This document shows positions 35,880 to 44,630 of a stretch of DNA of 64,000 nucleotides, one piece after another; the first letter of the stretch is position 1, and each line of letters opens with the position of its first letter. The stretch comes from Dyadobacter sp. CY261 (GTDB taxonomy: Bacteria; Bacteroidota; Bacteroidia; Cytophagales; Spirosomataceae): assembly GCF_021440085.1 (NCBI RefSeq), contig NZ_JAKCPW010000004.1, positions 62,001 through 126,000 of the forward strand. Reading direction: 5' to 3'. The notes beneath the pieces are model-generated. The model made no database searches. It was given only the letters and a program-made list of their open reading frames with translations, and was not told where the DNA came from. The position numbers were made by a program, and so were the translations under genes.

Positions 35880-36914
35880 ATGAAAACACGTACACTGAGG
35901 TTACTTACACTTCTAACTTTCCTCACATTCTTCCTTTATGATTGCAAGGACAAAGAAGCGGATTCACTTGAACCTGCCAACACGGAGCTTTCCAGCCAAC
36001 TGGACAAGCTGGAACTGGCTCCAACCAAACTAGAAGAAACGCCGGACATTAAACTGGTGCCCGGGAAAGTAGATCCTACGGCGAAAACACTGGAATTGAA
36101 CAAATCTTTGGGAACAGTTACTTCCGGAAACATTCCTGCAAGCGTGTCCAAGGCCGCTGAAGAAGTATCAGCTGCACTTTCCGACGCCGAGATTAAAGCG
36201 TTGAACGAGGTTTCTCCTTCACAGGCCTCCAAAACTGTTCTTAATTCACAGCAGGTACGCTCCATTCTGAATAGGGTATCGGCGGACCCCAAGCTCCAAA
36301 GCTACCTTTCGCTTTTCACAGCGGCCAGGCTACAAGGGCTTCCTGACGGCGGACGCACCCGCGGGGTAACGGGGGGCACTTCCTCGGGCCCGGCCATCGA
36401 AGCAGGCAACAGCGATGACTGTATCGCACGCGCCAACGAGAAATTCGAAAAAACCAAGGATCGCCTCGATGAAGCTAAATCTCGAGGGCTTGAAAAAATC
36501 AATGGGGCTTACATCAAAGATTTGGAGCGCATCCAGCGGAATCTCGAACAATGTACCGGCGAAAACAGTGCGGGGCATTTTGAAGCGCTTCGCCAGGTAG
36601 GTATCAAAATCGCGAATGACGCGTTGGCTGCATTAGATAAGGCGAAACCATTCCTGCGCCCAGGCCAGTACGAATACTTGAAAGCACTGATCAACATCCA
36701 GTTGCTCGATTATCTGAACAAAGTAAACCAGCTCGAGGCTGCGAAGATCGGTACTTGTACTGAAATCGCTGCGATTGCGAAAGCACGTGCGGAAGAAGTT
36801 AAAAGCTCCAACACCGCGAATGTAGAGGCGGCTTATAACGAAGCCCTTGCCAAAGCGATCGAATTGAGAGACAAAATGATCGAAAACTGCCACAACCAGG
36901 GCAGCGGTATTTAA
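35880..36914 (+). CDS. Lipoprotein of unknown function with helical C-terminal half
   Basis: A 344-residue protein whose signal sequence (LLTLLTFLTFFLYDC) ends in a plausible lipobox, so it is likely lipid-anchored. Residues 25-140 are rich in Ser, Leu and acidic residues; around 155-175 is a Gly/Thr-rich linker (GGRTRGVTGGTSSG); from 180 to 340 it is helical and charged with four cysteines (DDCIAR, EQCTGE, GTCTE, ENCHNQ) that could form two disulfides. No family recognised. A bidirectional hairpin follows. Confidence 0.7.
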   Translation: MKTRTLRLLTLLTFLTFFLYDCKDKEADSLEPANTELSSQLDKLELAPTKLEETPDIKLVPGKVDPTAKTLELNKSLGTVTSGNIPASVSKAAEEVSAALSDAEIKALNEVSPSQASKTVLNSQQVRSILNRVSADPKLQSYLSLFTAARLQGLPDGGRTRGVTGGTSSGPAIEAGNSDDCIARANEKFEKTKDRLDEAKSRGLEKINGAYIKDLERIQRNLEQCTGENSAGHFEALRQVGIKIANDALAALDKAKPFLRPGQYEYLKALINIQLLDYLNKVNQLEAAKIGTCTEIAAIAKARAEEVKSSNTANVEAAYNEALAKAIELRDKMIENCHNQGSGI

Positions 36915-36940
36915 TCGTCAGGCGGATGATTCAATTTGTT

Positions 36941-36976
36941 AGCCAGAATGGGAACTGTACTGTTTCCATTCTGGCT
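36941..36976. terminator. Bidirectional hairpin between convergent genes
   Basis: AGCCAGAATGGGAAC (36941-36955) pairs with GTTTCCATTCTGGCT (36962-36976) with one G-T wobble. It lies between the lipoprotein gene and the converging dienelactone hydrolase gene and can serve both. Confidence 0.6.
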
Positions 36977-36985
36977 TCAACCTAC

Positions 36986-37873
36986 CTATGCCAGTTTTTC
37001 TTTAAAGAAATCGATGGTGCGCTTCCAGGCCAATTCGGCGGCCGTTTTGTCATAACGGGGAGTCGTGTCGTTATGAAAACCGTGGTTCGCGTCCTGATAC
37101 ATAAATGCCGTATATTCCTTTTGATTTTCTTTCAAAGCCTTTTCATACGCCGGCCAGCCTTCGTTCACGCGCGTATCCAGGCTTGCGTAATGCAAAAGCA
37201 ACGGCGCCTTTATTTTGGGAACATCCTCTGTAGCCGGCTGGCCACCATAGAAAGGTACCGAAGCCGCGAGACCGGGGATGCGTACCGCCATCATATTGGC
37301 AATGCCGCCGCCAAAACAGAAGCCCACCACGCCGATCTTTCCATTGCAATCCTTGTGATTTTTTAAATATTCATAAGCTGCGATAAAATCCTCCTGCATT
37401 TCATTGCGGTCGCGCTTGCTTTGCAACTCGCGTCCTGCATCGTCATTTCCCGGATAACCTCCCAATGGCGAAAGGGCATCAGGTGCGATAGAAATGAACC
37501 CAGCCAGCGCCGCCCGGCGCGCGACGTCTTCGATATGAGGGTTCAATCCCCGGTTTTCATGAACTACCACTATACCGCCCAATTTTCCCTTCGCATCCGT
37601 CGGCTTCGACAACAGCGCCTTGATCGTTTTTCCACCCTTCGGTGATTCATAATTGACATAGTCAGACTGCAAACGCGGGTCATTGGCAGGCACTTGGATA
37701 GCTCCCACATAATCGGGCATCAGAAAGCTCATCAGCGATGCTACCGTGACGCCACCCGCGGCATAGGCCGACAAGCTTTGCACAAAATTGCGGCGATCAA
37801 TGCGGTCGTGCGCATAGTCGTCGTAAAGATCGAATACTTCCTGTTTGATATCTTCTTTTCTGAGCTGCGACAT
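36986..37873 (-). CDS. Dienelactone hydrolase family protein, possible Tat substrate
   Basis: A 295-residue alpha/beta hydrolase with the dienelactone-hydrolase triad: Cys186 in GFCFGGG, Asp233 in YASLDTRV and His264 in DANHGFHND. The N-terminus has a twin-arginine-like motif (DRRNFVQSL, Arg27-Arg28) followed by a hydrophobic stretch ([15 protein letters not shown]), suggesting Tat export with an unusually long n-region. The reaction would be hydrolysis of a lactone or ester; the substrate is not known. Confidence 0.88.
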   Translation of the reverse strand: MSQLRKEDIKQEVFDLYDDYAHDRIDRRNFVQSLSAYAAGGVTVASLMSFLMPDYVGAIQVPANDPRLQSDYVNYESPKGGKTIKALLSKPTDAKGKLGGIVVVHENRGLNPHIEDVARRAALAGFISIAPDALSPLGGYPGNDDAGRELQSKRDRNEMQEDFIAAYEYLKNHKDCNGKIGVVGFCFGGGIANMMAVRIPGLAASVPFYGGQPATEDVPKIKAPLLLHYASLDTRVNEGWPAYEKALKENQKEYTAFMYQDANHGFHNDTTPRYDKTAAELAWKRTIDFFKEKLA

Positions 37874-37932
37874 ATTCAGGTGATGGTTGAAGTGTTTTTA
37901 AGCTAAGTTGAAAACAACCTGCTACATAGCAG

Positions 37933-37956
37933 AAAACCACGCGAGGGCGTGGTTTT
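37933..37956 (-). terminator. Hairpin after the FkbM-like methyltransferase gene
   Basis: AAAACCACGC (37933-37942) pairs with GCGTGGTTTT (37947-37956) around a four-base loop. On the minus strand the stem ends in TTTT, placed about 35 bp after the methyltransferase stop. Confidence 0.55.
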
Positions 37957-37989
37957 ACTCAATAAATTGAAAGAGTTATCGGGCCTGTT

Positions 37990-38796
37990 CTATCCGGCAT
38001 ACCATTGCTTTGGAAGGGCTATGTGTTCTCTTTTCATATTGTCAAAATCCAGGGGATGCGGAAATTCGGTCTGTCTCGATTTTTTTACAAATCTGTCGTT
38101 TCTCAAAAAAGTGAATTCAGCGATCGGCGGGATTTCTATATTTAATCTCTTGTACAATCCGATGCAATTATTCGGATGTATGTGAACGCATGTGTGTGTT
38201 TGGAGTATTTTACCAAACACCTCATTGGCAAGCCTGAAAAATTCCGGGTTCCACAGTTTATGCAAATCGTGAAATTCTACCACAATGATGCGGCATCGCT
38301 CCAATAGGTCGTTCGACGCTGCGGTAAGCGTCAGGTATTCACTGCCTTCAATATCCATTTGCAAAAGGATATCCTTGTCTTTTTTGCCATAAAAATCATT
38401 GAACCAGGTATCCAGCGTAATCAAATCGTCTGTATTGGTACAGCCTACATGTTTTTTTAAAAAATGGTAACTACTGTCGTCGAGGGATAATATGGGTTTA
38501 TCGACAGATTTATCTGCGAGAAAAAGCCGCATTCCCCTTCTGAAACATTCCATTTCAAATTCGCTTACGGTGTAAACACCAGGGGAAAAGCACGCACCTA
38601 TGTCTTCAAGATCATCGGGCACCAGGTAGCCGCCATCACCATTGGGGCCGACCCTGATCAAATCGATGCCAGGGTTGTAAGGACGCAAGCGTGCTATTAA
38701 TGCGAGTATCTTTTCCTCGGGAGTCTGTTTAATGATCGCATTTCCTTTCCCCTCTAAAAACCATTTTTTTGCCAGGGATCTTACCAAATTCTTCAT
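37990..38796 (-). CDS. FkbM-like methyltransferase
   Basis: A 268-residue protein with a FkbM/methyltransferase-type central motif LLQMDIEGSEYLTL and an upstream glycine region (GPNGDGGYLVPDD). The following strand-helix-strand IIVVEFHDLHKL is also typical. FkbM-like enzymes often O-methylate sugars or small metabolites and are common beside glycan genes, but here it stands alone. A canonical SAM-binding GxGxG is not clear, so the exact activity is uncertain. Confidence 0.7.
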   Translation of the reverse strand: MKNLVRSLAKKWFLEGKGNAIIKQTPEEKILALIARLRPYNPGIDLIRVGPNGDGGYLVPDDLEDIGACFSPGVYTVSEFEMECFRRGMRLFLADKSVDKPILSLDDSSYHFLKKHVGCTNTDDLITLDTWFNDFYGKKDKDILLQMDIEGSEYLTLTAASNDLLERCRIIVVEFHDLHKLWNPEFFRLANEVFGKILQTHTCVHIHPNNCIGLYKRLNIEIPPIAEFTFLRNDRFVKKSRQTEFPHPLDFDNMKREHIALPKQWYAG

Positions 38797-39433
38797 ACTT
38801 CAATATTCGGACTTATAGTGTTTAAAACTGTGTACAGCTTTGGGAAAAACGAAATCTTTAACCAATAGAACCCTGGCCAACCTCCCTTTAAAGCCGAGAT
38901 TGGGATCTATCATGAATGCCTGTTAGCTTACTAACCGTTAAAGGTGCTCGCGCTATATTGTAGACTATCAGGATCTGGAAATTTTGTGGGAACGCCTCGT
39001 TTGTATGAGATACCGCCACCCGTGACCGAGGGGGTTTCTGGCCGCAATATATTAATATTTAGTGCCAGCCTTGCACACGACCCGCCTTTTTTTCACCAGG
39101 CCTCTGCCGATTCGGATTCATCGGAATGGATTTAATATAAGGGAGTAAGTAAATGATTTAATGGCAAACTGCCCGGTCGACCAGGGGTAATCAAAACAGT
39201 ACGCTTCCAATTCCCATGCGAAATCCTTCACTACGGGTTATCTTAATGGGATAATCTCATCAGATGTTAAAATTTGCAAGTCTCCAATTTGGCAGTGATC
39301 GAGAGCGGATCTCGTGAAATTGCGTTGATTGCTATTGACAGAGGCAAAAAGGGTGGTTAAACTCAATATGAAGGGAACGTTCTCTTACAAGAAGTTGCCG
39401 GACCAAAACCTGAACGCTTTCTCAAAACTTACC
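38797..39433. other. Gene-poor region, possible decayed sequence
   Basis: About 640 bp. Several short coding-like stretches occur in different frames on both strands (for example minus-strand SVTGGGISYKRGVPTKFPD near 38970-39030), but none has a start and full domain. This looks like degraded sequence rather than a functional gene. No terminator, tRNA or repeat was recognised. Confidence 0.5.
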
Positions 39434-40057
39434 TCAGATTTTTCGACCGATCCATACATTCCCGACTTTTCTGCTATATCTAGTGTCTTCGACGCCATCA
39501 ATGATAATCTTGTCTTCGTTAAAACCAAATTTTAACAATTCATCAATTTCTTGGCTATCAAGGTATTCAAGGTTCTTAAAAGCAAAATCCTCATCATCAT
39601 GTTGTTGCCAGGTGAAGTTCTTTAGCTCCTTAACATGACTTGCCCACATTGGTGGCAGTATATTGTTTTTAGTACTTTCTCTGTAATAGTTGTCTCTAAT
39701 TTCTCCAAAGCTCTCAACCTTCGCGCAGACTATTCGGCTTCGTATGGTATTAGGATAGTTTAGCCAAATTTGAAGGTCGTACGGAATCTGTTGGCTCTCG
39801 AAAATGTCTTTCCAAATATCATGGATCAAGACTAGCTTCTGTGCGATTAACCGAAAGTACCAGTTTGGTGGTATGCGCTCGCATACAAGATTCCATGGTG
39901 AAATCCTTATTTTGACATAGTCCTCACCCTTAGTCTTGAATCTATCAAGATCAGGCATTTTATATGCCTCAAACCATCGGTCGATCTCCTTGATCCGCCG
40001 TTTCCAGCCTCTAATTTTCTTTTTATTGACCGTTATCATGCTTTTTGTCTGGACCAT
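39434..40057 (-). CDS. Hypothetical protein, possibly DUF3916-like
   Basis: About 207 residues from the ATG at 40057 (40039 is an alternative). It is cytosolic, charged and Trp-rich. The N-terminal part (KKIRGWKRRIKEIDRWFE, then YVKIRISPWNL and PPNWYFRLIAQKL) resembles DUF3916 proteins as I remember them; this is unverified. Composition is more AT-rich than in core genes. It lies in the loose region beside tRNA-Asn and may be recently acquired. Confidence 0.55.
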   Translation of the reverse strand: MVQTKSMITVNKKKIRGWKRRIKEIDRWFEAYKMPDLDRFKTKGEDYVKIRISPWNLVCERIPPNWYFRLIAQKLVLIHDIWKDIFESQQIPYDLQIWLNYPNTIRSRIVCAKVESFGEIRDNYYRESTKNNILPPMWASHVKELKNFTWQQHDDEDFAFKNLEYLDSQEIDELLKFGFNEDKIIIDGVEDTRYSRKVGNVWIGRKI

Positions 40058-40125
40058 CCTCAATTTTTCTGGTATAGCTCCCTAATGTGAGAACTCTGAA
40101 TGCCCTGGCATCTAACGATTTAGGT

Positions 40126-40393
40126 TTAGTAAGCTATCTTGTTCTTTTTATACAAGATGAATCCAAAAATAATTAGCAATAAAGCGAGCCCAGCCACAAT
40201 GAAACCAAGCGTTTTTTGAAAATCTCCTCTCCCAAAGTACACCTTGCCGTCTTTTTCAAGATACTAAAGAAATCGATTTAGTATTTCCGGTTTCGTAAAA
40301 GAAGACTGTTACTATATCCCCGGGCTTCAAGCTATCGCATTGAATCTTGTTTATAATAAAAATCGACAAAAAAATCTCCGTACTGAAGAGACT
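40126..40393 (-). pseudogene. Frameshifted small membrane-protein gene (DUF3592-like)
   Basis: Two minus-strand frames join into one plausible protein. The first reads CDSLKPGDIVTVFFYETGN and stops near 40262; the second continues with LEKDGKVYFGRGDFQKTLG, a transmembrane helix (FIVAGLALLLIIFGFILY) and a basic end, stopping at 40126. A one-base shift near 40262-40266 would fuse them. The beta-rich segment plus helix recalls DUF3592-type proteins. No ATG is found, so the 5' end is also uncertain. Confidence 0.5.
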
Positions 40394-40396
40394 AGG

Positions 40397-40855
40397 TTAG
40401 CCCCTCACCCTCCACGTTATTTTAGGCATAAAACCCCATAACAGCTCAAATTTAAACATGTCTGTCTCCACTGACGGATTTCTGGCTTCCACCGCCCTAA
40501 GAAATTTCATAAAATTATCGTTGGTCACTGACGGCAAAACTGTGATAGATTTTTCATCACTGTCACTTACCTTATATTGGATTCTCCAATAACGATCATG
40601 TTGAAGGTTGGAACTCAGACCAAGCTTAATCGCCGTAATAGAGGAAAGAGGAATTTTGATGTCCTTATCATAATGAAAAAACTCCTCGTCGAATTTGAGA
40701 TCGCGGCTAAGGAGTCCACTTCTGATCCAGCACAACACAAGTGCCGAAGAAACAAAAAACATCACGTCTTCTGCTCCAAGTGTCCCATTCAGGACAAGGT
40801 GGACGCCGAAAATTAAATTGGCCGTGATAACTATCAACGTGGCGAGGCGTTTCAT
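40397..40855 (-). CDS. Small membrane protein, possibly PH-like domain
   Basis: About 152 residues from the ATG at 40855 (a TTG at 40885 is less likely). Two N-terminal hydrophobic segments (LIVITANLIFGVHLVL, VMFFVSSALVLCWI) precede a cytosolic beta-rich part (FDEEFFHYDKDIKIPLSSI, then RYWRIQYKV) and a helix. This layout resembles bacterial PH-domain membrane proteins. The stop is followed at once by the frameshifted gene, so they were probably one operon. No function known. Confidence 0.55.
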   Translation of the reverse strand: MKRLATLIVITANLIFGVHLVLNGTLGAEDVMFFVSSALVLCWIRSGLLSRDLKFDEEFFHYDKDIKIPLSSITAIKLGLSSNLQHDRYWRIQYKVSDSDEKSITVLPSVTNDNFMKFLRAVEARNPSVETDMFKFELLWGFMPKITWRVRG

Positions 40856-40902
40856 GCCGATTCTAAGGCTAGTCAAGTATTGCAACTTTTATTGCAACAA
40901 AA

Positions 40903-40938
40903 GAAAAAAAGCGCTTAGCAATTTCTTGCTAAGCGCTT
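40903..40938 (-). terminator. Rho-independent terminator after tRNA-Asn
   Basis: A perfect 13-bp stem (AAGCGCTTAGCAA, 40909-40921, with its complement at 40926-40938) has a 4-base loop and is followed on the minus strand by a run of T. It begins about 12 bp past the tRNA 3' end. Confidence 0.9.
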
Positions 40939-40949
40939 GATTTTCAAAG

Positions 40950-41023
40950 CTCCCGAAGCTGGGCTCGAACCAGCGACCCTCTGATTAACAGTCAGATGCT
41001 CTAACCGGCTGAGCTATTCGGGA
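40950..41023 (-). tRNA. tRNA-Asn (anticodon GTT)
   Basis: A 74-nt cloverleaf on the minus strand. The acceptor stem TCCCGAA pairs with TTCGGGA, the D arm includes AGCCGGTTAGA, the anticodon stem TCTGA/TCAGA holds the loop CTGTTAA with anticodon GTT, and the T arm is GCTGG-TTCGAGC-CCAGC. CCA is not encoded. A strong terminator follows. Confidence 0.97.
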
Positions 41024-41108
41024 ATCATTATCCGGTTGTTGTACTCGAATTGTGGTGCAAATCTAGTAATTCAAGTTATACAGCGCAAGTCTAATCTTTA
41101 AAAAATTG

Positions 41109-41390
41109 TCACGCCTGCACTTTGGAGAGTATTAACTCCTTGACTTTCTTCGCATCTCCCTTTGTAAAATTATTGATAATAATTTCAGGGCGCATCCTCG
41201 GAATAATCCGGATGGTCGAAAAGAAGATACTACTGTCAATCTCTACCCCCGAGATGTCTGAATAGAAAACAAAGTTGTCGTTGCTTTTGAAAAGTTTCCT
41301 GACTTTGAAGGTTACGCCCTTTTCTCCGAAAGTGATCTCGTCGGGGAAAAACGGGTTCATGAGTCCACTGGCGCTGAATCGTTCGTTCAT
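41109..41390 (-). CDS. Small PH-like domain protein
   Basis: About 93 residues from the ATG at 41390, which avoids overlap with rsmG. The sequence is beta-rich (EITFGEKGVTFKVRKLF, VFYSDISGVEID, IRIIPRMRPEIIINNF) and ends in a helix (DAKKVKELILSKV), the usual pattern of a bacterial PH-like domain. Cytosolic, function unknown. It follows rsmG by 25 bp and is likely in the same transcript, ahead of tRNA-Asn. Confidence 0.65.
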   Translation of the reverse strand: MNERFSASGLMNPFFPDEITFGEKGVTFKVRKLFKSNDNFVFYSDISGVEIDSSIFFSTIRIIPRMRPEIIINNFTKGDAKKVKELILSKVQA

Positions 41391-41415
41391 ATGATAGGTT
41401 ATTAAAATAAATGCG

Positions 41416-42036
41416 TTACAAAGGTACGTATACCACTTTCTTAGTTTCAAAGAATTCCTCGGTGAAAAAGTCTGAAAGGGCGTAAATCTGCGCCTTTTCT
41501 TGAATCTCCGACAACTCCTCGGCTAAGTCGCCACCTTTGAGATATAAAATTCCGTTCCTGCGGTCGTGGAAAGAGTTGCGGCTGATATTTTTTTTAACCC
41601 AACCCACAAAAGGCGCCATGCGCGTTACCGCCCTGCTCACGACGAACTCATAGCTGTCGTCGAGCCTTTCGGCCCGCACCTGCTCGGCCCGGACATTGTC
41701 CAGCTTCAATGCATCGGCAATTTCCTGCACAACCCGGATCTTCTTGCCAATACTATCTACAAGATGGAACTGTGCTTCCGGGAACATAATGGCTAACGGC
41801 ACACCCGGAAAACCGCCTCCCGTGCCCACATCCAGAATGCTTGTGCCGCTACGGAACTGCTGCACTTTCGCAATGCCCAGTGAATGCAGGATATGACGTT
41901 CATATAATGTATCGATGTCCTGGCGGGAAATTACATTTACCCGGGCATTCCAGTATTCATACAACTCGCCCATTTGCCCCAATTTATCACGCTGCCCGGC
42001 AGTGAGGTTGGGGAAGTATTTATCAATCAATTCCAT
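41416..42036 (-). CDS. rsmG: 16S rRNA (guanine527-N7)-methyltransferase
   Basis: A 206-residue SAM-dependent methyltransferase. The SAM motif is ILDVGTGGGFPGVPLAIMFP, preceded by the family segment YERHILHSLGIAK, with LVDSIGKKIRVVQEIA next and VSRAV later. It methylates N7 of G527 in 16S rRNA. It overlaps the glycosyltransferase gene upstream by 10 bp. Confidence 0.95.
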   Translation of the reverse strand: MELIDKYFPNLTAGQRDKLGQMGELYEYWNARVNVISRQDIDTLYERHILHSLGIAKVQQFRSGTSILDVGTGGGFPGVPLAIMFPEAQFHLVDSIGKKIRVVQEIADALKLDNVRAEQVRAERLDDSYEFVVSRAVTRMAPFVGWVKKNISRNSFHDRRNGILYLKGGDLAEELSEIQEKAQIYALSDFFTEEFFETKKVVYVPL

Positions 42037-43208
42037 GATTTACGGGGTTTTCTGCTCGTCATGGTCAAAAACCCGAAAACGAGATAATAAACGAAAAGTG
42101 CAAAATCCATCAGTAAAAAGCTGAACCACTCCACGGTTTTGTCCAGCTTTACATTAATAATGATGAGCAGGAACCACTGAATGGCCCATCTAACACCGAA
42201 GATGATCCCGAGATACTGCAACAACAAGTAATCTTTTGTGATGAGCCCCCAAGCCAGTATAATGAGACCCAATGACCAGCTGGCTATATGCGTCGCAGAA
42301 AGCATTCCCAGCAACACCTTGTTGCGCGGCTTATAATACCGGCTCACGGAAATGTGCCGGCGCTTCTGGCGGAACCAGCTCTTCCAGTCGGTTTTAGGGA
42401 CTGAGTATACAAATGAGTCTTCCTCTATTGAAACCGTGGTGTTCGAACTAGTGGAGACCTCGTTCAGGAAAATGTCGTCGTCGCCACCGAAAACATGTTT
42501 GTGTGTATAAAACCCTTTGTTGGCGAAGAAAACGGAGCGCTTATATAATATGTTACGGCCTACGCCCATGTAGGTTAGCCCCGCCAGTGCAAAGGACAGG
42601 TATTGCACGGCGGTATAAAACGTTTCGCAGCGGATAAACCAGTTAAGCAGACCCTTTTGTTTGAAATAAGGAGAAAAACCGAGTACTATGTCCTTATAGT
42701 CAGTTACCCGGGAGGTCATAGCCGTTATCCAATGGTTCGAAGAAGGGCGGCAGTCCGCGTCGGTCATCAGGGCAATGGGATATTTAGCCTGCTTCATCCC
42801 AACGGTCAGCGCATACTTTTTGGGCGTAACGTGGTCGAACTGGTCGTTGATACGGATGTAGCGAATGTGCGTCCAGCCGTTGATGTTTTCGCGAATATAC
42901 TCTTCACTGCCGTCATCGGACCGGTCGTCGAGCAGGATCACTTCATACTCAGGATACTCCTGCGCGTCCAGCAAAGGAATAAGCTCCGTCAGGTTTTCTC
43001 TTTCATTCCATGCACACACCAACACGGTCACGCCAGGCATTGCATTGCCATAATTAGCGCCTTTCCCATAAAATGCCAGCCGTGTAAAAAAGAAGAGATA
43101 ATAGAATAACTGAACAGCTACAAACGCCGCCAGCGCATAGAGTAAAGAATCGGCCACAACAGAAGAGAGATGTAAAATTTTTCCAAATTCATGCAAATAT
43201 ACTGTCAT
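42027..43208 (-). CDS. Family 2 glycosyltransferase, membrane-bound
   Basis: A 393-residue GT2 enzyme. An N-terminal helix (residues about 22-45) precedes the GT-A domain: VLVCAWNERENL, LLDDRSDDGSEEY, LMTDADCRPSSNHW (DAD metal motif), and a terminal RQKRRHISVSRYY in the place of the QxxRW motif. Two or three hydrophobic segments follow (IASWSLGLIILAWGLI; WFLLIIINV; FALFVYYLVFGF). Likely a membrane-side transfer of a sugar to lipid or growing glycan. First gene of the rsmG operon. Confidence 0.9.
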   Translation of the reverse strand: MTVYLHEFGKILHLSSVVADSLLYALAAFVAVQLFYYLFFFTRLAFYGKGANYGNAMPGVTVLVCAWNERENLTELIPLLDAQEYPEYEVILLDDRSDDGSEEYIRENINGWTHIRYIRINDQFDHVTPKKYALTVGMKQAKYPIALMTDADCRPSSNHWITAMTSRVTDYKDIVLGFSPYFKQKGLLNWFIRCETFYTAVQYLSFALAGLTYMGVGRNILYKRSVFFANKGFYTHKHVFGGDDDIFLNEVSTSSNTTVSIEEDSFVYSVPKTDWKSWFRQKRRHISVSRYYKPRNKVLLGMLSATHIASWSLGLIILAWGLITKDYLLLQYLGIIFGVRWAIQWFLLIIINVKLDKTVEWFSFLLMDFALFVYYLVFGFLTMTSRKPRKSWN

Positions 43209-43235
43209 TGACAGGAATGTTCGAGACGTTCCTTC

Positions 43236-43243
43236 TATTTTTG
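43236..43243 (+). promoter_or_regulatory. Possible -7 box upstream of tgt
   Basis: TATTTTTG fits TAnnTTTG, 25 bp before the tgt ATG. Just upstream is an imperfect palindrome, GGAATGTTCGAGACGTTCC (43214-43232), lying between tgt and the divergent GT2 gene. No TTG at the usual -33 distance. Confidence 0.3.
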
Positions 43244-43268
43244 CACACCAGCAATTTAAAACCTTTTA

Positions 43269-44402
43269 ATGAAGTTTACACTACAAGTCCAGGACCCCCA
43301 TTCGAAAGCAAGAGCCGGGTTGATCGAGACGGATCATGGGGTAATCCAGACGCCCATCTTCATGCCTGTTGGCACTGCCGGGACTGTCAAGGCCGTTCAT
43401 CAACGCGAATTGAAAGAAGACGTCAAAGCACAAATCATATTAGGGAATACCTATCATTTATATCTCCGTCCCGGGCTCGGCATTATTGAAAAAGCAGGCG
43501 GGCTGCACGCGTTCAATGGATGGGACCGGCCCATTCTGACCGACAGTGGCGGCTATCAGGTCTATTCGTTAGCCGGAACCGGCCGCAAGATCAATGAAGA
43601 GGGTGTGGTATTTAAGTCACACATTGATGGTGGGGTACACACATTCACGCCCGAAAACGTAATGGATATACAGCGTACCATCGGCGCCGACATCATCATG
43701 GCATTCGATGAATGTACGCCATATCCCTGTGAATTTACCTACGCAAGGAAATCCATGGAAATGACCCACCGCTGGCTTACGCGTTGCTGCGACCGTTTTG
43801 ACAGCACTGAACCGAAGTATGGTCACAGTCAGACCTTGTTCCCTATTGTTCAGGGAAGTGTGTACAAAGACCTGCGCAAGCAATCGGCCGAATTTATTGC
43901 TTCTGCCGGGCGCGAAGGCAATGCGATCGGTGGTCTTTCGGTAGGCGAACCAGCCGAAATCATGTACGAGCTCACCGAGGTTGTATGCGACATTTTACCA
44001 AAGGATAAACCACGCTATCTGATGGGCGTGGGTACGCCTGCCAACATCCTGGAATGCATTTCGCTTGGGGTTGATATGTTTGATTGTGTGATGCCGACGC
44101 GCAATGCACGTAATGGCATGATTTTTACAACGGAAGGGATTATCAACATCCGCAACGAAAAGTGGAAAGATGATTTGTCACCGATAGATACGGGGCTTGG
44201 CGGGTATGTTAGTACATTTTATAGTAAGGCCTATTTAAGGCATCTTGTAAAATCAAGCGAAATGCTCGGCGCACAGATTGCCAGCGTCCATAACCTGACG
44301 TTCTATTTGTGGCTGGTTAACAGTGCGAGAGAGAAAATTATCGATGGGACTTTCGCTTCCTGGAAGCGGGAAATGGAAAAAAAATTGAATCAACGGCTTT
44401 GA
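43269..44402 (+). CDS. tgt: tRNA-guanine transglycosylase, zinc cysteines replaced
   Basis: A 377-residue enzyme that swaps guanine for preQ1 at tRNA position 34. Base-recognition and catalytic motifs are intact: TDSGGYQVYSL, GGLSVGEPAEIM and GVDMFDCVMPTRNARNG with the nucleophile Asp. In place of the usual C-x-C-x2-C zinc site it reads PIDTGLGGYVSTFYSKAYLRHL, so the three cysteines become Leu, Gly and Ser, while the His of SVHNLTFY remains. The zinc site is therefore lost. Length is normal. See findings. Confidence 0.95.
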   Translation: MKFTLQVQDPHSKARAGLIETDHGVIQTPIFMPVGTAGTVKAVHQRELKEDVKAQIILGNTYHLYLRPGLGIIEKAGGLHAFNGWDRPILTDSGGYQVYSLAGTGRKINEEGVVFKSHIDGGVHTFTPENVMDIQRTIGADIIMAFDECTPYPCEFTYARKSMEMTHRWLTRCCDRFDSTEPKYGHSQTLFPIVQGSVYKDLRKQSAEFIASAGREGNAIGGLSVGEPAEIMYELTEVVCDILPKDKPRYLMGVGTPANILECISLGVDMFDCVMPTRNARNGMIFTTEGIINIRNEKWKDDLSPIDTGLGGYVSTFYSKAYLRHLVKSSEMLGAQIASVHNLTFYLWLVNSAREKIIDGTFASWKREMEKKLNQRL

Positions 44403-44481
44403 AAGTTCAAAAAAGGAGGTTTCTTTCGGGTAAAATTTGAATTAAATATCAGGAAACTTTTCCATTTGTATCAACTTGCGG

Positions 44482-44512
44482 TTGATTAAGTGATATTGTT
44501 AACCTATTTTTG
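44482..44512 (+). promoter_or_regulatory. Predicted promoter of the OmpA-family gene
   Basis: TTG at 44482-44484, a 20-bp spacer, then TATTTTTG at 44505-44512 (TAnnTTTG consensus). Transcription would begin near 44519, leaving a leader of about 110 nt before the ATG at 44631. Confidence 0.45.
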
Positions 44513-44630
44513 TGCGCACTAGGCATCTGGTTAATATTGCGATTAGCCGTGAAACAAATAATATAACTTTACTCATAAAATTGGATATAGATCAATCCTA
44601 GTTAATCTTAATAACGCTAACTTGAATAGT

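Noticed and set aside
38944..39135. Short plus-strand open frame in the gene-poor region
   Set aside because: 63 codons without a domain; another frame in the same place looks equally coding-like, so no gene is supported.
41391..41450. Upstream extension of the small PH-like protein
   Set aside because: The 20 extra codons overlap the end of rsmG and lack similarity to the domain; the ATG at 41390 is better.
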